From DASXHD01 sp038239005 (GTDB taxonomy: Bacteria > Myxococcota_A > Polyangia > Polyangiales > Polyangiaceae): a stretch of DNA of 64,000 nt. Shown piece by piece: positions 6,730-14,964 of the stretch. The translations under genes were made by a program, and so were the position numbers. The notes beneath the pieces are model-generated. The model made no database searches. It saw only the letters and a program-made list of their open reading frames with translations, and was not told where the DNA came from. The stretch lies in assembly GCA_038239005.1 (NCBI GenBank), contig JBBSFE010000005.1, positions 62,001 to 126,000 on the forward strand. The letters run 5' to 3'. The first letter of the stretch is position 1, and each line of letters starts with the position of its first letter.

Positions 6730-9552
6730 ATGTCGCTGAGCTCTCTCATCGTCCAGCGCGAGATCGCGACGATCCGCCAGGTCGAAGAGGCCCTTGCGCG
6801 GCAGGTGCTCTATGGCGGGGACCTCGCCACGAACTTGCTCGAGGTCGCGCCCGTCGAAGAGTGGCGCATCGCGGTGACGTTCGCCGACGCATTCGCGCTT
6901 CCCGCTGCGCCGCCCGGACCCGTTCCGATTGCTCCGCCGGAAACGCTCGCTCTCGTCCCGGTCGAGATCGCGACGCGCCTCGGCATCGTTCCCGTTTCGG
7001 GGGATGCTACGAATCTCATCGTCGCTGCGGCCGAGCCGCTCAAGCCGGACGAGATCACCGAGCTCGAGGCAGCGCACGGGATTCACATCGAAGTTCGCAT
7101 CGCGCTCGCCGTTCGCATTCGCGAGGCGCTCGCGCAAGGTTACGGCGTTCCACTCGACCGCCGCATCGAGCGGCTGCTCGTGAAGCTCTCGAAGAACGTC
7201 GACGCGCGTGAGCCAACGAAGACGAGTGAGCCACCCGGGCGTTCGCCGTCCGTGCCGCCGTTCAAGCTGAGTCCCGCATATGGAATTCCTGCGGCGCGCT
7301 CGCCGCTCGCCCCGGAGAATCGCGACGAGACACCTGCGTCGGCAGAAGCGCGCGCAGAGGGTCCCGAGATCATTCCGTCCGTCCCGCCGATTCCGCTCGT
7401 TTCGCCCGCGCTACCTTCTGCTCCTCCATCACGACCCGGTGGCTCCCTTCGCAGGACGCAGCATGGGTTTCCGGCTCCCGCCGCAAACGATCCGCTCGAC
7501 CAGACACCTGCGCCGCCCGTGAACGTTCCGCCGCCGGTTCGGCAAACCGGGCAATACGCGGAGACGAAACCGACCTTCGTCAAAGCGACGAGCAACGCAG
7601 TTCGTCCTGCGCGCCGTCATCGCGGGCCCCTCACGATGGCCGCCGCGGAAGAAGAGCTCGAGCACGCCGAGGATCGCGATGCGCTTCTCGATTTGCTCTT
7701 CGAGTTCGCGCGTCAGTTCTTCGACTACGCCGCGCTCTTCATCGCACACGGCGACATCGCCGAAGGTCGCGATGCATTCGGCGACGGCGCCACACGTGAG
7801 CGCGTCGTTGGCATCGGTGTGCCACTCGACATGCCGAGCATGCTCCAGACGGCGCGCGAGAAAAAAGAAGCGGTCGTGCTGAGGCCGCAAGAGAAGGGGC
7901 TCGATGGCGTTCTCCTCTCCGATTTGAAGCGCCCCGCGACCGTCGAAGCGCTCGTGATGCCCGTCTTGGTGCGCGATCGCGCCGTCGCCATTCTCTACGC
8001 AGACGCGGGCGGCACGCTCGATCGCAGCGCGGTGAGTGAGGTGATCGCGTTCGGCAAATCGATCGGGCAGGGGTTCGAGCGAATCATCGTGCGAAGGAAG
8101 CTCGCTGGGTTTTCGAGCGGCGCGCCCGCGAGCTCGGTCGGCAAAGTCGACGCCTCGAGCTTGCCGCTGCCCGAAAAGGCATCGCCATCGACGCCTCCCG
8201 CGGAAAAAGCGGTGCGCGCCGCTGCGCTTGGTCGCGCGCTATTCACCGGCGGGGCGCAGTCTGATCGGCCTGGGGCGTTTACCCAGCCAGCCGCTGCCGC
8301 GCCCGTCGTTGTGCTGCAGCAGGCACCGACGCCAGCACCTCCAGCGGTCGATCGACGCCATCCTTCGAGCCGACCACCACCAGCGAACATCGTTGCGGTT
8401 CGCGCGACGAGCGGCCCGCCGATCCCGCGCGAAGAGCCAGACTCGGCCCCCGAGATCGAAGAGACATCGGAAGTCGAATCCGAAGCGCTCGACGACGACG
8501 CCGCACAAGCGCTGCTCGCCGAGATTGGCGAGTCGATGGAGCCGATCGCCGAAGACGGTCACGAAGTTTTGATCGAGCTTCACGAGCCCGCGCCGATGGC
8601 GCCCGAGTCGGAGCAAGCCGTGGCGATCGGGCCGCATCGTCCACCGACCGCGCACAACGAAAAGAATTTGCCGTCGATCATCGTCGATATCGCGGGCGAG
8701 CTCTCGGCGCTCGTCGAACGCGTGCTCGCCGGGACCGACGACGGTATGGCCGAAGGCGAGCTCCTTCGTCAGGGCGCGAGCGCGATGCCCGCCATCATGG
8801 CGCGTTTTCCAGGCCCGCTCGCGCGTTCGCGAAGCGACATGCAGGAGCCGCTTCCGCGCCCGAGCGATTGCGGTCCGCTGCTTCGCCTCATCGCGCGGCA
8901 GCGAAAAGTAGCGCTCGCGTACGTGCTCGAAGAAGTCGCTTCCGCTGACGTGTCGCGTCGGTTTTGGGCGACGTTCCTTTTGTCGGAGCTTCCCTACGCG
9001 GAAGGCGCGCGGTTGCTCGTGCCGCGTTTGTTCGATCCCGATCCGAAAGTGCGGCTCGTCGCGCGGTCGGCTGCGCGCGCGATGGCGGAGGCCGCGCATG
9101 ATGCGCTCTTGAACGAGATCGGTCGCATCGTGCGAGAGCCATCGACATCGCGGACGGCGCGCCTGGGTTTGCTCGAAGCACTCGGCGACATGCGCGAAGG
9201 AAAAGCCGTCGCGATGCTCATTGGGCATCTCTCCGACGAAGATGCCGAGCTCGCCACGGTCACGCGCCGCGCGCTCATCGCCATCACGCGACAAGACATG
9301 GGCCTCGATACGCGCAAATGGCTCGCATGGTGGGGCCAGAACTCCGGTCGCCATCGCATCGAGTGGCTGATTGATGCGCTCGTCGACGAGACGCAAGGCA
9401 TTCGCCGCGCCGCAGGTGAGGAGCTCAAGACTCTCACCCACGAAACGTTTGGCTACTACGACGACCTTCCCAAACGCGAACGCGAGCGCGCACAACAACG
9501 TTTCCGAGATTGGTGGGCTTCGGAAGGCCGGGCACGCTTCGTGCGTTCGTGA
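6730..9552 (+). CDS. MshEN (GspE N-terminal)/GAF-like/HEAT-repeat protein
   Basis: A 940-residue soluble protein. Residues 1-160 match the N-terminal domain of type II secretion and MSHA ATPases: Q-and-E rich helices, then VPVEIATRLGIVPVSGD and LIVAAAEPLKPDEITELEAA. No Walker A ATPase follows. Instead there is a long Pro/Ala-rich linker, a GAF-like domain at about 315-460 (LLFEFARQFFDYAALF to AVAILYADAGG), a second disordered linker, and HEAT-like helical repeats at about 740-935. Some MshEN domains bind c-di-GMP, so this may be a signal-responsive scaffold. Such proteins are often labelled GspE-like in myxobacteria although they cannot act as the ATPase. Confidence 0.75.
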   Translation: MSLSSLIVQREIATIRQVEEALARQVLYGGDLATNLLEVAPVEEWRIAVTFADAFALPAAPPGPVPIAPPETLALVPVEIATRLGIVPVSGDATNLIVAAAEPLKPDEITELEAAHGIHIEVRIALAVRIREALAQGYGVPLDRRIERLLVKLSKNVDAREPTKTSEPPGRSPSVPPFKLSPAYGIPAARSPLAPENRDETPASAEARAEGPEIIPSVPPIPLVSPALPSAPPSRPGGSLRRTQHGFPAPAANDPLDQTPAPPVNVPPPVRQTGQYAETKPTFVKATSNAVRPARRHRGPLTMAAAEEELEHAEDRDALLDLLFEFARQFFDYAALFIAHGDIAEGRDAFGDGATRERVVGIGVPLDMPSMLQTAREKKEAVVLRPQEKGLDGVLLSDLKRPATVEALVMPVLVRDRAVAILYADAGGTLDRSAVSEVIAFGKSIGQGFERIIVRRKLAGFSSGAPASSVGKVDASSLPLPEKASPSTPPAEKAVRAAALGRALFTGGAQSDRPGAFTQPAAAAPVVVLQQAPTPAPPAVDRRHPSSRPPPANIVAVRATSGPPIPREEPDSAPEIEETSEVESEALDDDAAQALLAEIGESMEPIAEDGHEVLIELHEPAPMAPESEQAVAIGPHRPPTAHNEKNLPSIIVDIAGELSALVERVLAGTDDGMAEGELLRQGASAMPAIMARFPGPLARSRSDMQEPLPRPSDCGPLLRLIARQRKVALAYVLEEVASADVSRRFWATFLLSELPYAEGARLLVPRLFDPDPKVRLVARSAARAMAEAAHDALLNEIGRIVREPSTSRTARLGLLEALGDMREGKAVAMLIGHLSDEDAELATVTRRALIAITRQDMGLDTRKWLAWWGQNSGRHRIEWLIDALVDETQGIRRAAGEELKTLTHETFGYYDDLPKRERERAQQRFRDWWASEGRARFVRS

Positions 9553-9561
9553 GGGGCTTAG

Positions 9562-10182
9562 ATGATGCGTTTTCGAACCTTCGCCCTCGCGCTCGTCGTC
9601 ATCTCGCTCGGGACGTTTGCGCCGGCGGAGGCTCAAACCGGCGTCAGCAAGTGGAGCTTCGTGCCTGCAGGGCGCACGGAGCGTTTTGGTCACGCCGAAG
9701 CGCTCGTCGCCGCGCCCGTCGCTTTCGCACGGGAACCTGCGATCGATTTCGCACATTACAAAGATCTCTCGAATGGTCGCATCCGCAACTCACGCCTCGT
9801 CGACAAGCGCACGGGCTCCACCGACGTCTACCTGCAGGTCCCCGTGCTTCACGGGATGGTCACGCTCTGGCAAGTGCTGCGTTTCTCCGATGTGCAGCAC
9901 GCCGCCGATGGAACCGAGACGTTCACGGGCAAGCTCGTTTCGGGGAACGTGCGCGCCGCGGAGATGACGTTCACGATTCGGCCGGCGGGCGCGGGTCGCT
10001 CCGTCGTCGAGTGCAATCTGCTCATCACGCCGCAGTTCCCCGCGCCTCAGTCAGCGGTCGACGCCGAGCTTCGTGATGCAGCCGAGGGCGCAGTTCGCGC
10101 GATCGCATTGCGCGCCGAACGAACGTACGCGCTCGTTGCGCCGCCCGCCGTCACCGCGACGGTCGTCGCTGGTGATCCGTGA
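9562..10182 (+). CDS. Secreted SRPBCC-like protein
   Basis: A 206-residue protein with a Sec signal peptide (FALALVVISLGTFAPAEAQ, cut after AEA) and a helix-grip type core. The core includes GRIRNSRLVDKRTGSTDVYL, LWQVLRFSDV and AAEMTFTIRPAGAGRSVVEC, resembling START/SRPBCC proteins that bind hydrophobic ligands. The start follows GAGGGG at a good distance, ten bases after the upstream gene stop. It is coupled to the isomerase gene by a GTGA overlap. The ligand is unknown, and the family match is by pattern only. Confidence 0.65.
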   Translation: MMRFRTFALALVVISLGTFAPAEAQTGVSKWSFVPAGRTERFGHAEALVAAPVAFAREPAIDFAHYKDLSNGRIRNSRLVDKRTGSTDVYLQVPVLHGMVTLWQVLRFSDVQHAADGTETFTGKLVSGNVRAAEMTFTIRPAGAGRSVVECNLLITPQFPAPQSAVDAELRDAAEGAVRAIALRAERTYALVAPPAVTATVVAGDP

Positions 10183-10595
10183 AGTTCGTCATCGGCGCTG
10201 ACGAGGATCGCCCCATTCTCGCGTTCATCGCGTCGCGCCTTCGCGAAAAAAATCACGACGCTCGCGTGCTGCCCGTCGCTTCGTGGGCACGCGTCGCCAC
10301 TGATGTCGCATCCGCGGTCGCGTGTGGCGACGCCGACCAAGGCATCGTCTGCTGCTGGACGGGCACGGGCGTGACAATCGCCGCAAACAAAATCGCCGGC
10401 ATCCGCGCCGCGCTCTGCACCGACGCACAAACCGCCGCAGGCGCGCGCAACTGGAACGACGCCAACGTCCTAGCGCTCAGCCTTCGCATGCTCAGCGAAC
10501 CCGTCGCTTCCGAAATTCTCGAGGCCTGGCTCACCGAAAAATACACGGGCTCCGAAGACGAGTCGCTCGCCATCATCAAACTTTCCGAAGCCTAA
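10179..10595 (+). CDS. RpiB/LacAB-family sugar-phosphate isomerase
   Basis: A 138-residue cytoplasmic enzyme of the ribose-5-phosphate isomerase B fold. The active-site segment GIVCCWTGTGVTIAANK holds the catalytic-type cysteine at C59 and the phosphate-binding loop, and the segment RNWNDANVLALS lies where RpiB normally has a His-Asn pair. Tryptophan replaces the usual glycine after the cysteine and the usual histidine before Asn92. This combination suggests a distinct subfamily and perhaps a different sugar phosphate. It starts with GTG overlapping the upstream stop. The fold is clear, the substrate is not. Confidence 0.8.
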   Translation: MKFVIGADEDRPILAFIASRLREKNHDARVLPVASWARVATDVASAVACGDADQGIVCCWTGTGVTIAANKIAGIRAALCTDAQTAAGARNWNDANVLALSLRMLSEPVASEILEAWLTEKYTGSEDESLAIIKLSEA

Positions 10596-10598
10596 GAC

Positions 10599-11636
10599 TC
10601 AGACGCCGCCGCTAGCGGAGAGTCGCGCGCGCCAGTCGCCGGGGAGGTCGAGGAAGCCTTCGTTGTAGAGGAAGTCGTACATCGCTTCGCAGATGAGCTC
10701 GCAGACGTCGCTGAAGATGTGTGGGTCGGCGACGAAGCGAAGCGTCTCGACGCGGAACTTTCCCTCGCTCGCGTGAACGCGTTTGAGCATTCCGTCGGCG
10801 GCGAACGGAACGAGGCGCTGGAGAAAGCGGCGCTCGAACGCTTTGCGGAAACGCGCGAACGACTCGGCCGGCACTTTGTATCCGCCGCGCATGGCTTCGT
10901 CCGCGAGCTTGGCTTCTTTGACGACCTCCCACGCGAGCTCCCCCGACACGGGCGGAAGCTCTTGGGTGAAGAAGAGCGTGAGCACTTCGTTCAAGATGCG
11001 CACGAGCGCGTTGAGCTCGGGTGTCGTGCGGCCGAGAAACTCGTTTCGGAGGTCTTTGATCCAGTTTTGGAGCGCGTCGCGTGCGTCTTCTTTGACCTCG
11101 GGCGACGAGTAATCGAAGCCATCGAGCTCCTTGAGCACGGCCTCTTCGTGGCGTGAGAGCACATGATAGAGCGCTTGCTCGCCGTAGCGCATGGTCTTGA
11201 GCTCGGTGTCGGAGCCGCGGATTTTGTCGTGGAGCTCGCTCTGGAAGAAGAGGCGTGCGAAGCGCTTCGATACCTCACCGAGCTTGCGCTGCACGATGCT
11301 CGCGACGCGGTCTTGCGAGAAGAGCTTCGTGAGCAAACGCTTGAGCGTATCGATGAGGTCGATCTCGGTTTGTGATCGATCGCTGCTCGGCGTGGCGGTA
11401 CGCATCCCGCCCATGTTTTGGAGCAGCTTCAGCTCGGCGATCACCTGAGCCGTGACGGCGTCGAGCTCGGGGCTCGTCTCCATCTCGCCTTTGTAGTGAA
11501 CGACGCGCGCTTGAATTTGTTCGTCGCGCAATTGCATGGCGATCTCGGCGAGTGAGATCTTGGCGCCGGTCGACATCTTCCCGTCCGCGTTGGGAATAGG
11601 ACGCGCGGCTTCGGGCTTTTCCATGTGAGCCATCAT
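10599..11636 (-). CDS. Conserved helical protein of unknown function
   Basis: A 345-residue, mostly helical, charged protein without signal peptide or membrane segment. Recognisable stretches are LLTKLFSQDRVASIVQRKLG, YGEQALYHVLSRHEEAVLKE and ELICEAMYDFLYNEGFLDLP. I know no named domain that fits. It looks cytoplasmic and acidic-helical, as scaffold or regulatory proteins often are. ATGs at 11636, 11633 and 11624 are all possible, and none has a clear ribosome site. It ends three bases from the isomerase stop, which is convergent. Confidence 0.65.
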   Translation of the reverse strand: MMAHMEKPEAARPIPNADGKMSTGAKISLAEIAMQLRDEQIQARVVHYKGEMETSPELDAVTAQVIAELKLLQNMGGMRTATPSSDRSQTEIDLIDTLKRLLTKLFSQDRVASIVQRKLGEVSKRFARLFFQSELHDKIRGSDTELKTMRYGEQALYHVLSRHEEAVLKELDGFDYSSPEVKEDARDALQNWIKDLRNEFLGRTTPELNALVRILNEVLTLFFTQELPPVSGELAWEVVKEAKLADEAMRGGYKVPAESFARFRKAFERRFLQRLVPFAADGMLKRVHASEGKFRVETLRFVADPHIFSDVCELICEAMYDFLYNEGFLDLPGDWRARLSASGGV

Positions 11637-11695
11637 CGCAGAAATTTGGCGTTATGGCGTGGGGTGCGCGATCCTCGATCCCAAGGAAAAATCAT

Positions 11696-12271
11696 ATGAG
11701 CTCGAAAGCTTTCATCTTGGTTCTCGCCGCGGGCGCGCTCGCTGGCTGCGGACATGAAACCCTCGCGAAACCTGCGGCGATGGCTCGAAAGGCCCCGACG
11801 GCGATGAACACGGTTGCCGAGGCGAAGCCCGCTGCGCCGACGTCGGCCGACGAACGCATCGCGCAAGCCGTCACGAAGATGCTCGGTCTCGACGCCGAGA
11901 TCGTTCGCGTGTGCAACTTGCACTTCGACGTCGCGCCGTCCGAAGAAGGCGCGCCCCGCTTCGACACTGACGAAAGCGATCTCACGCAGCAAGACACGGC
12001 GATCCTCGCGCAAGTCGTCCAGTGCCTGACGAACGGCCCACTCGCCGGTCGTCATGTGCAGCTCGTCGGCCGCGCCGATGCGCGAGGCACGACCGAATAC
12101 AACTTCGTCCTAGGCGAGCACCGAGCGTCGACGGTCAGCCATTACCTGGAAGAAAAAGGCCTTCCATCCGCGCGCATCAACGAGACCTCGCGTGGTGAGC
12201 TCGACGCCAAGGGCAGCGACGACATCACGATGCGGGACGACCGGCGCGTGGATATCCTGCTCGGCTCCTGA
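11696..12271 (+). CDS. OmpA-family lipoprotein
   Basis: A 191-residue outer-membrane lipoprotein. The signal is MSSKAFILVLAAGALAGCGH with lipobox LAGC, and the cysteine is at 18. After an Ala/Pro linker there is an OmpA-type peptidoglycan-binding domain (VQLVGRADARGTTEYNFVLG, RASTVSHYLEEKGL and DDRRVDILL). The DxRG and RR motifs that hold diaminopimelate are present. The chosen ATG follows AAGGAAAA. It likely tethers the outer membrane to the cell wall, as Pal proteins do. Its last 47 bases overlap the end of the opposing kinase gene. Confidence 0.85.
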   Translation: MSSKAFILVLAAGALAGCGHETLAKPAAMARKAPTAMNTVAEAKPAAPTSADERIAQAVTKMLGLDAEIVRVCNLHFDVAPSEEGAPRFDTDESDLTQQDTAILAQVVQCLTNGPLAGRHVQLVGRADARGTTEYNFVLGEHRASTVSHYLEEKGLPSARINETSRGELDAKGSDDITMRDDRRVDILLGS

Positions 12272-14024
12272 CGCGACCCCAGACCCAAAGTGCGTTGAGC
12301 GTGAAGACGGCGTTGGCGCCGGCGTTCACCACATAGCGAACGTCCATGCGCTCGCGCGCGATGACGACGCCGAGTGCGAATGCGAAGGCCGAGGGAAGCA
12401 TGCGTGGCTCGAGGGCCGCGGCTGCGACCCCGATCACGATGGCCCAATAAGCGAACTTGAAGAGCGTGAACGTTGGCGGTGGAACGCCCATCCCGAACGC
12501 GACCAGGCTCACGACGATCTGCATCGTCATGATCGCTGCCATCGCGCGCACGATGCCGACGTTCATGTTGCTACGCCAGCGTGCCGACGAGAAATGCAAA
12601 ACAACGAGAAGCACGAGCACGCCAACTGCGGTTGGGCACGCGGTGAGCGCGTCGTAGCGTGATGCGGCAAAACCCGACGCGTTGACGAGCAGCGGGCCGA
12701 CGATCCAAATCGTGCCCAAAATTGCGGTGATGACGGTGCGACCGCGCTGGCCGATGGTGGGGTCGTTTTTTCGAGCAAGCTCCTTGAGCCGATCGGCGCG
12801 GTCTGCGTCGCGCTGCTGCTGTAAGGCGACGCGCCCGACCAGGTCTTCGTCGGGCTCGTCGAGGTCGTTCAACAGGAGCGCCGCGGTGCGCGCGTCGTCG
12901 TGTGCGAGCGCCGCGCGGACCATCATCCGGACGGCGTTTCGCAAACCCTGCCGTGCGGCAAGGTTCTCGGGCCAGGCCACGAGCGCCTGCGAGAAACCGA
13001 ATCGGCATTGGCCGTAGATGTCGTAGAGACGCTCGAGCGGTGGCCGCGGGCTCTTCACGAGCGCCTCGAGCTCCGCGAGTCGCCGGCTCGCTTCGGCCGC
13101 GAGCGAGCTCGATCCGCGATGCTCCAAAAAGCGTTCGATGGATTCGCGCACGACGCGGGCAGTCGCCGGGCGCGCGCTCGGCTCGCGCTGCATGCATTGG
13201 CGCGCCAAATCGCAAAGCTCGAGTGGGCCATCGTGTGGGATCGCGGGGTTTGAAACGAACGCACGCGTGAGCATCTGGGGCACCGTCTCTGCGAGGTGCG
13301 GCGGCTCACCGGTCAAGATCTCGAACAGCACTGCACCGAGCAAATAGACATCGGTTCTCGGCGTGAGCAGCCCGGGCAAGCTCACCATCTCTGGCGCCGC
13401 GTAGGGGAGCGTTCCGGCGAACTCGGTCGTCTCGCCGCTCGCGAGCGCGACTCCCCAATCGACGACGTACACCTCGCCGAATCTTCCGACCATCACGTTT
13501 GCGGGCTTGATGTCGCGGTGGATGATGTCGCGTGCGTTTGCGAAATCGATGGCGTTGCAGACTTGCGCGAGGATCCGCAGCGCCTCTTCGAGCGGTTGGC
13601 CACGGTGAAGCAAATCGCTCCATGTCTCACCTTCGATGCGCTTCATGACGAGGAGCGGATGCCCGGCGTCATCGAGCCGAAGGTCGTGGACGGGCACGAT
13701 GTTCGGATGCTCGAGCGAACCGGTGAGCCAAGCCTCGGCGAGAAGGTGCTCGACGTTCTGTGGCGTCTGATGCTCGGCGCGAAGCATCTTGATCGCGACG
13801 CTGCGACCCAAGGCGACCTGCGTCGCGAGCTGCACGACGCCCATCCCGCCCGCACCGATGGGCGCTTGAATCTTGAAGGCAGCCGCATCGTATCGAATCG
13901 CCGCTACGGCTGCGAGCGCGCTGCGCCCACTCGGGAGCTTCCTCGGCACGACCGTGGCGCGCGGGCTTGCACGGACGGTGTCGAACGCAACAGCGTCGAG
14001 CGTGATTTCGTGAGCGTCGCCCAT
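12225..14024 (-). CDS. Ser/Thr protein kinase with C-terminal polytopic membrane domain
   Basis: A 599-residue Hanks-type kinase. The glycine loop is GAGGMG at 57-62, the ATP lysine K79, the catalytic loop HRDIKPAN at 169-176, and the magnesium motif DWG at 189-191, where most kinases have DFG. The usual activation-segment end is present (GTLPYAAPEM). A helical linker follows, then about five hydrophobic helices from residue 455 to 585. It should sit in the inner membrane with the kinase in the cytoplasm, and the membrane part may be a sensor. Its 3' end overlaps the OmpA lipoprotein gene on the other strand. Confidence 0.88.
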   Translation of the reverse strand: MGDAHEITLDAVAFDTVRASPRATVVPRKLPSGRSALAAVAAIRYDAAAFKIQAPIGAGGMGVVQLATQVALGRSVAIKMLRAEHQTPQNVEHLLAEAWLTGSLEHPNIVPVHDLRLDDAGHPLLVMKRIEGETWSDLLHRGQPLEEALRILAQVCNAIDFANARDIIHRDIKPANVMVGRFGEVYVVDWGVALASGETTEFAGTLPYAAPEMVSLPGLLTPRTDVYLLGAVLFEILTGEPPHLAETVPQMLTRAFVSNPAIPHDGPLELCDLARQCMQREPSARPATARVVRESIERFLEHRGSSSLAAEASRRLAELEALVKSPRPPLERLYDIYGQCRFGFSQALVAWPENLAARQGLRNAVRMMVRAALAHDDARTAALLLNDLDEPDEDLVGRVALQQQRDADRADRLKELARKNDPTIGQRGRTVITAILGTIWIVGPLLVNASGFAASRYDALTACPTAVGVLVLLVVLHFSSARWRSNMNVGIVRAMAAIMTMQIVVSLVAFGMGVPPPTFTLFKFAYWAIVIGVAAAALEPRMLPSAFAFALGVVIARERMDVRYVVNAGANAVFTLNALWVWGRVRSRAGYPRAGRPAS

Positions 14025-14043
14025 GCCCTACGAGGGTACGGGT

Positions 14044-14901
14044 TTAAGCGAGCGCGCCCGATTGAAAGTCGCGGATGGCCTGGCGAATTTCTGCCTCGGT
14101 GTTCATGACGAATGGTCCGTATCGCGCAACGGGCTCGCGAAGTGGTTTGCCGCCAAGAAGAAGGAGCCGGCCCGCGGTCTTTGCGTCCGCTGCGCGCGAC
14201 AGCTCGACGGTGTCGCCTGCGCCGAGGACGACGAAATCGCCTTCGTTCGTTTCCTTGCCTGCGACCGTGGCGCCGTCGACGAAGACGTATGCGTACGCCT
14301 CCATCTCCGCAGGGATCGCGATCTCCACGCGGGCGCCGGGGTCGAGTGTCCAGTCTTGGAGGATGATTGGCGTGCGCGTTTCGATCGCCGCGTGGACGCC
14401 GAGTGCTTCGCCGGCGATCACTTTCACACGCGCGAGCTTGTCGGCGCTCACGGCGGTGGGCAGCGTTTCGCTCGAGAGCTCTTGGTAGCGCGGCGCCATG
14501 AGCTTGTCCTTCGCCGGGAGGTTCACCCAAATCTGGAAGCCGTGCATGCGGCCGCCTTCTTCCATCATGCGCTTCGACGGAAGCTCGGAGTGCACGACGC
14601 CTTTGCCGGCGGTCATCCATTGCACGTCGCCCGAGCGGATCTTGCCGCGATTGCCTGCCGAGTCGGCATGCTCCATTTCGCCTTCGAGGATGTACGTCAC
14701 CGTCTCGAAGCCACGATGAGGATGGTCCGGCGCGCCGATCGCTTCACCGGGCGCGTAATCGGCCGGGCCCATCTCGTCGAGAAGGAGGAACGGATCAGCT
14801 TGTACGACGTCGCGTGACGGAAACGGACGCCGCACGATGAAACCACCACCCTCGGACTGGCGATGCGCCGTGATGGTTCGAACAACGTTTCGGGGGGTCA
14901 T
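14044..14901 (-). CDS. Pirin-family bicupin protein
   Basis: A 285-residue protein with the pirin double-cupin plan. The N-terminal cupin carries the metal ligands: GAPDHPHRGFETVTYILEG gives two histidines, and GVVHSE gives the next histidine and a glutamate. The C-terminal cupin runs from about residue 165 and lacks a clear metal site, as is usual. Pirins can act as quercetin dioxygenases or redox-sensing co-regulators, and nothing here decides between the two. The start (MTPRNVVRTI) is at the expected distance from the first strand. An inverted repeat lies within and above the 5' end. Confidence 0.88.
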   Translation of the reverse strand: MTPRNVVRTITAHRQSEGGGFIVRRPFPSRDVVQADPFLLLDEMGPADYAPGEAIGAPDHPHRGFETVTYILEGEMEHADSAGNRGKIRSGDVQWMTAGKGVVHSELPSKRMMEEGGRMHGFQIWVNLPAKDKLMAPRYQELSSETLPTAVSADKLARVKVIAGEALGVHAAIETRTPIILQDWTLDPGARVEIAIPAEMEAYAYVFVDGATVAGKETNEGDFVVLGAGDTVELSRAADAKTAGRLLLLGGKPLREPVARYGPFVMNTEAEIRQAIRDFQSGALA

Positions 14902-14939
14902 GTGGTGAACCTAAGTTCGCGCGGCGGTGCTGTCACCAC
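14902..14939. promoter_or_regulatory. 7-bp inverted repeat upstream of the pirin gene
   Basis: GTGGTGA at 14902-14908 and TCACCAC at 14933-14939 are exact reverse complements with 24 bases between them. They directly precede the pirin ATG (14901), where a promoter or operator would be expected. The arms are short and could be chance in such GC-rich DNA. Confidence 0.25.
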
Positions 14940-14964
14940 CCTCTCCATTGCGTCTTAGGCCGCG

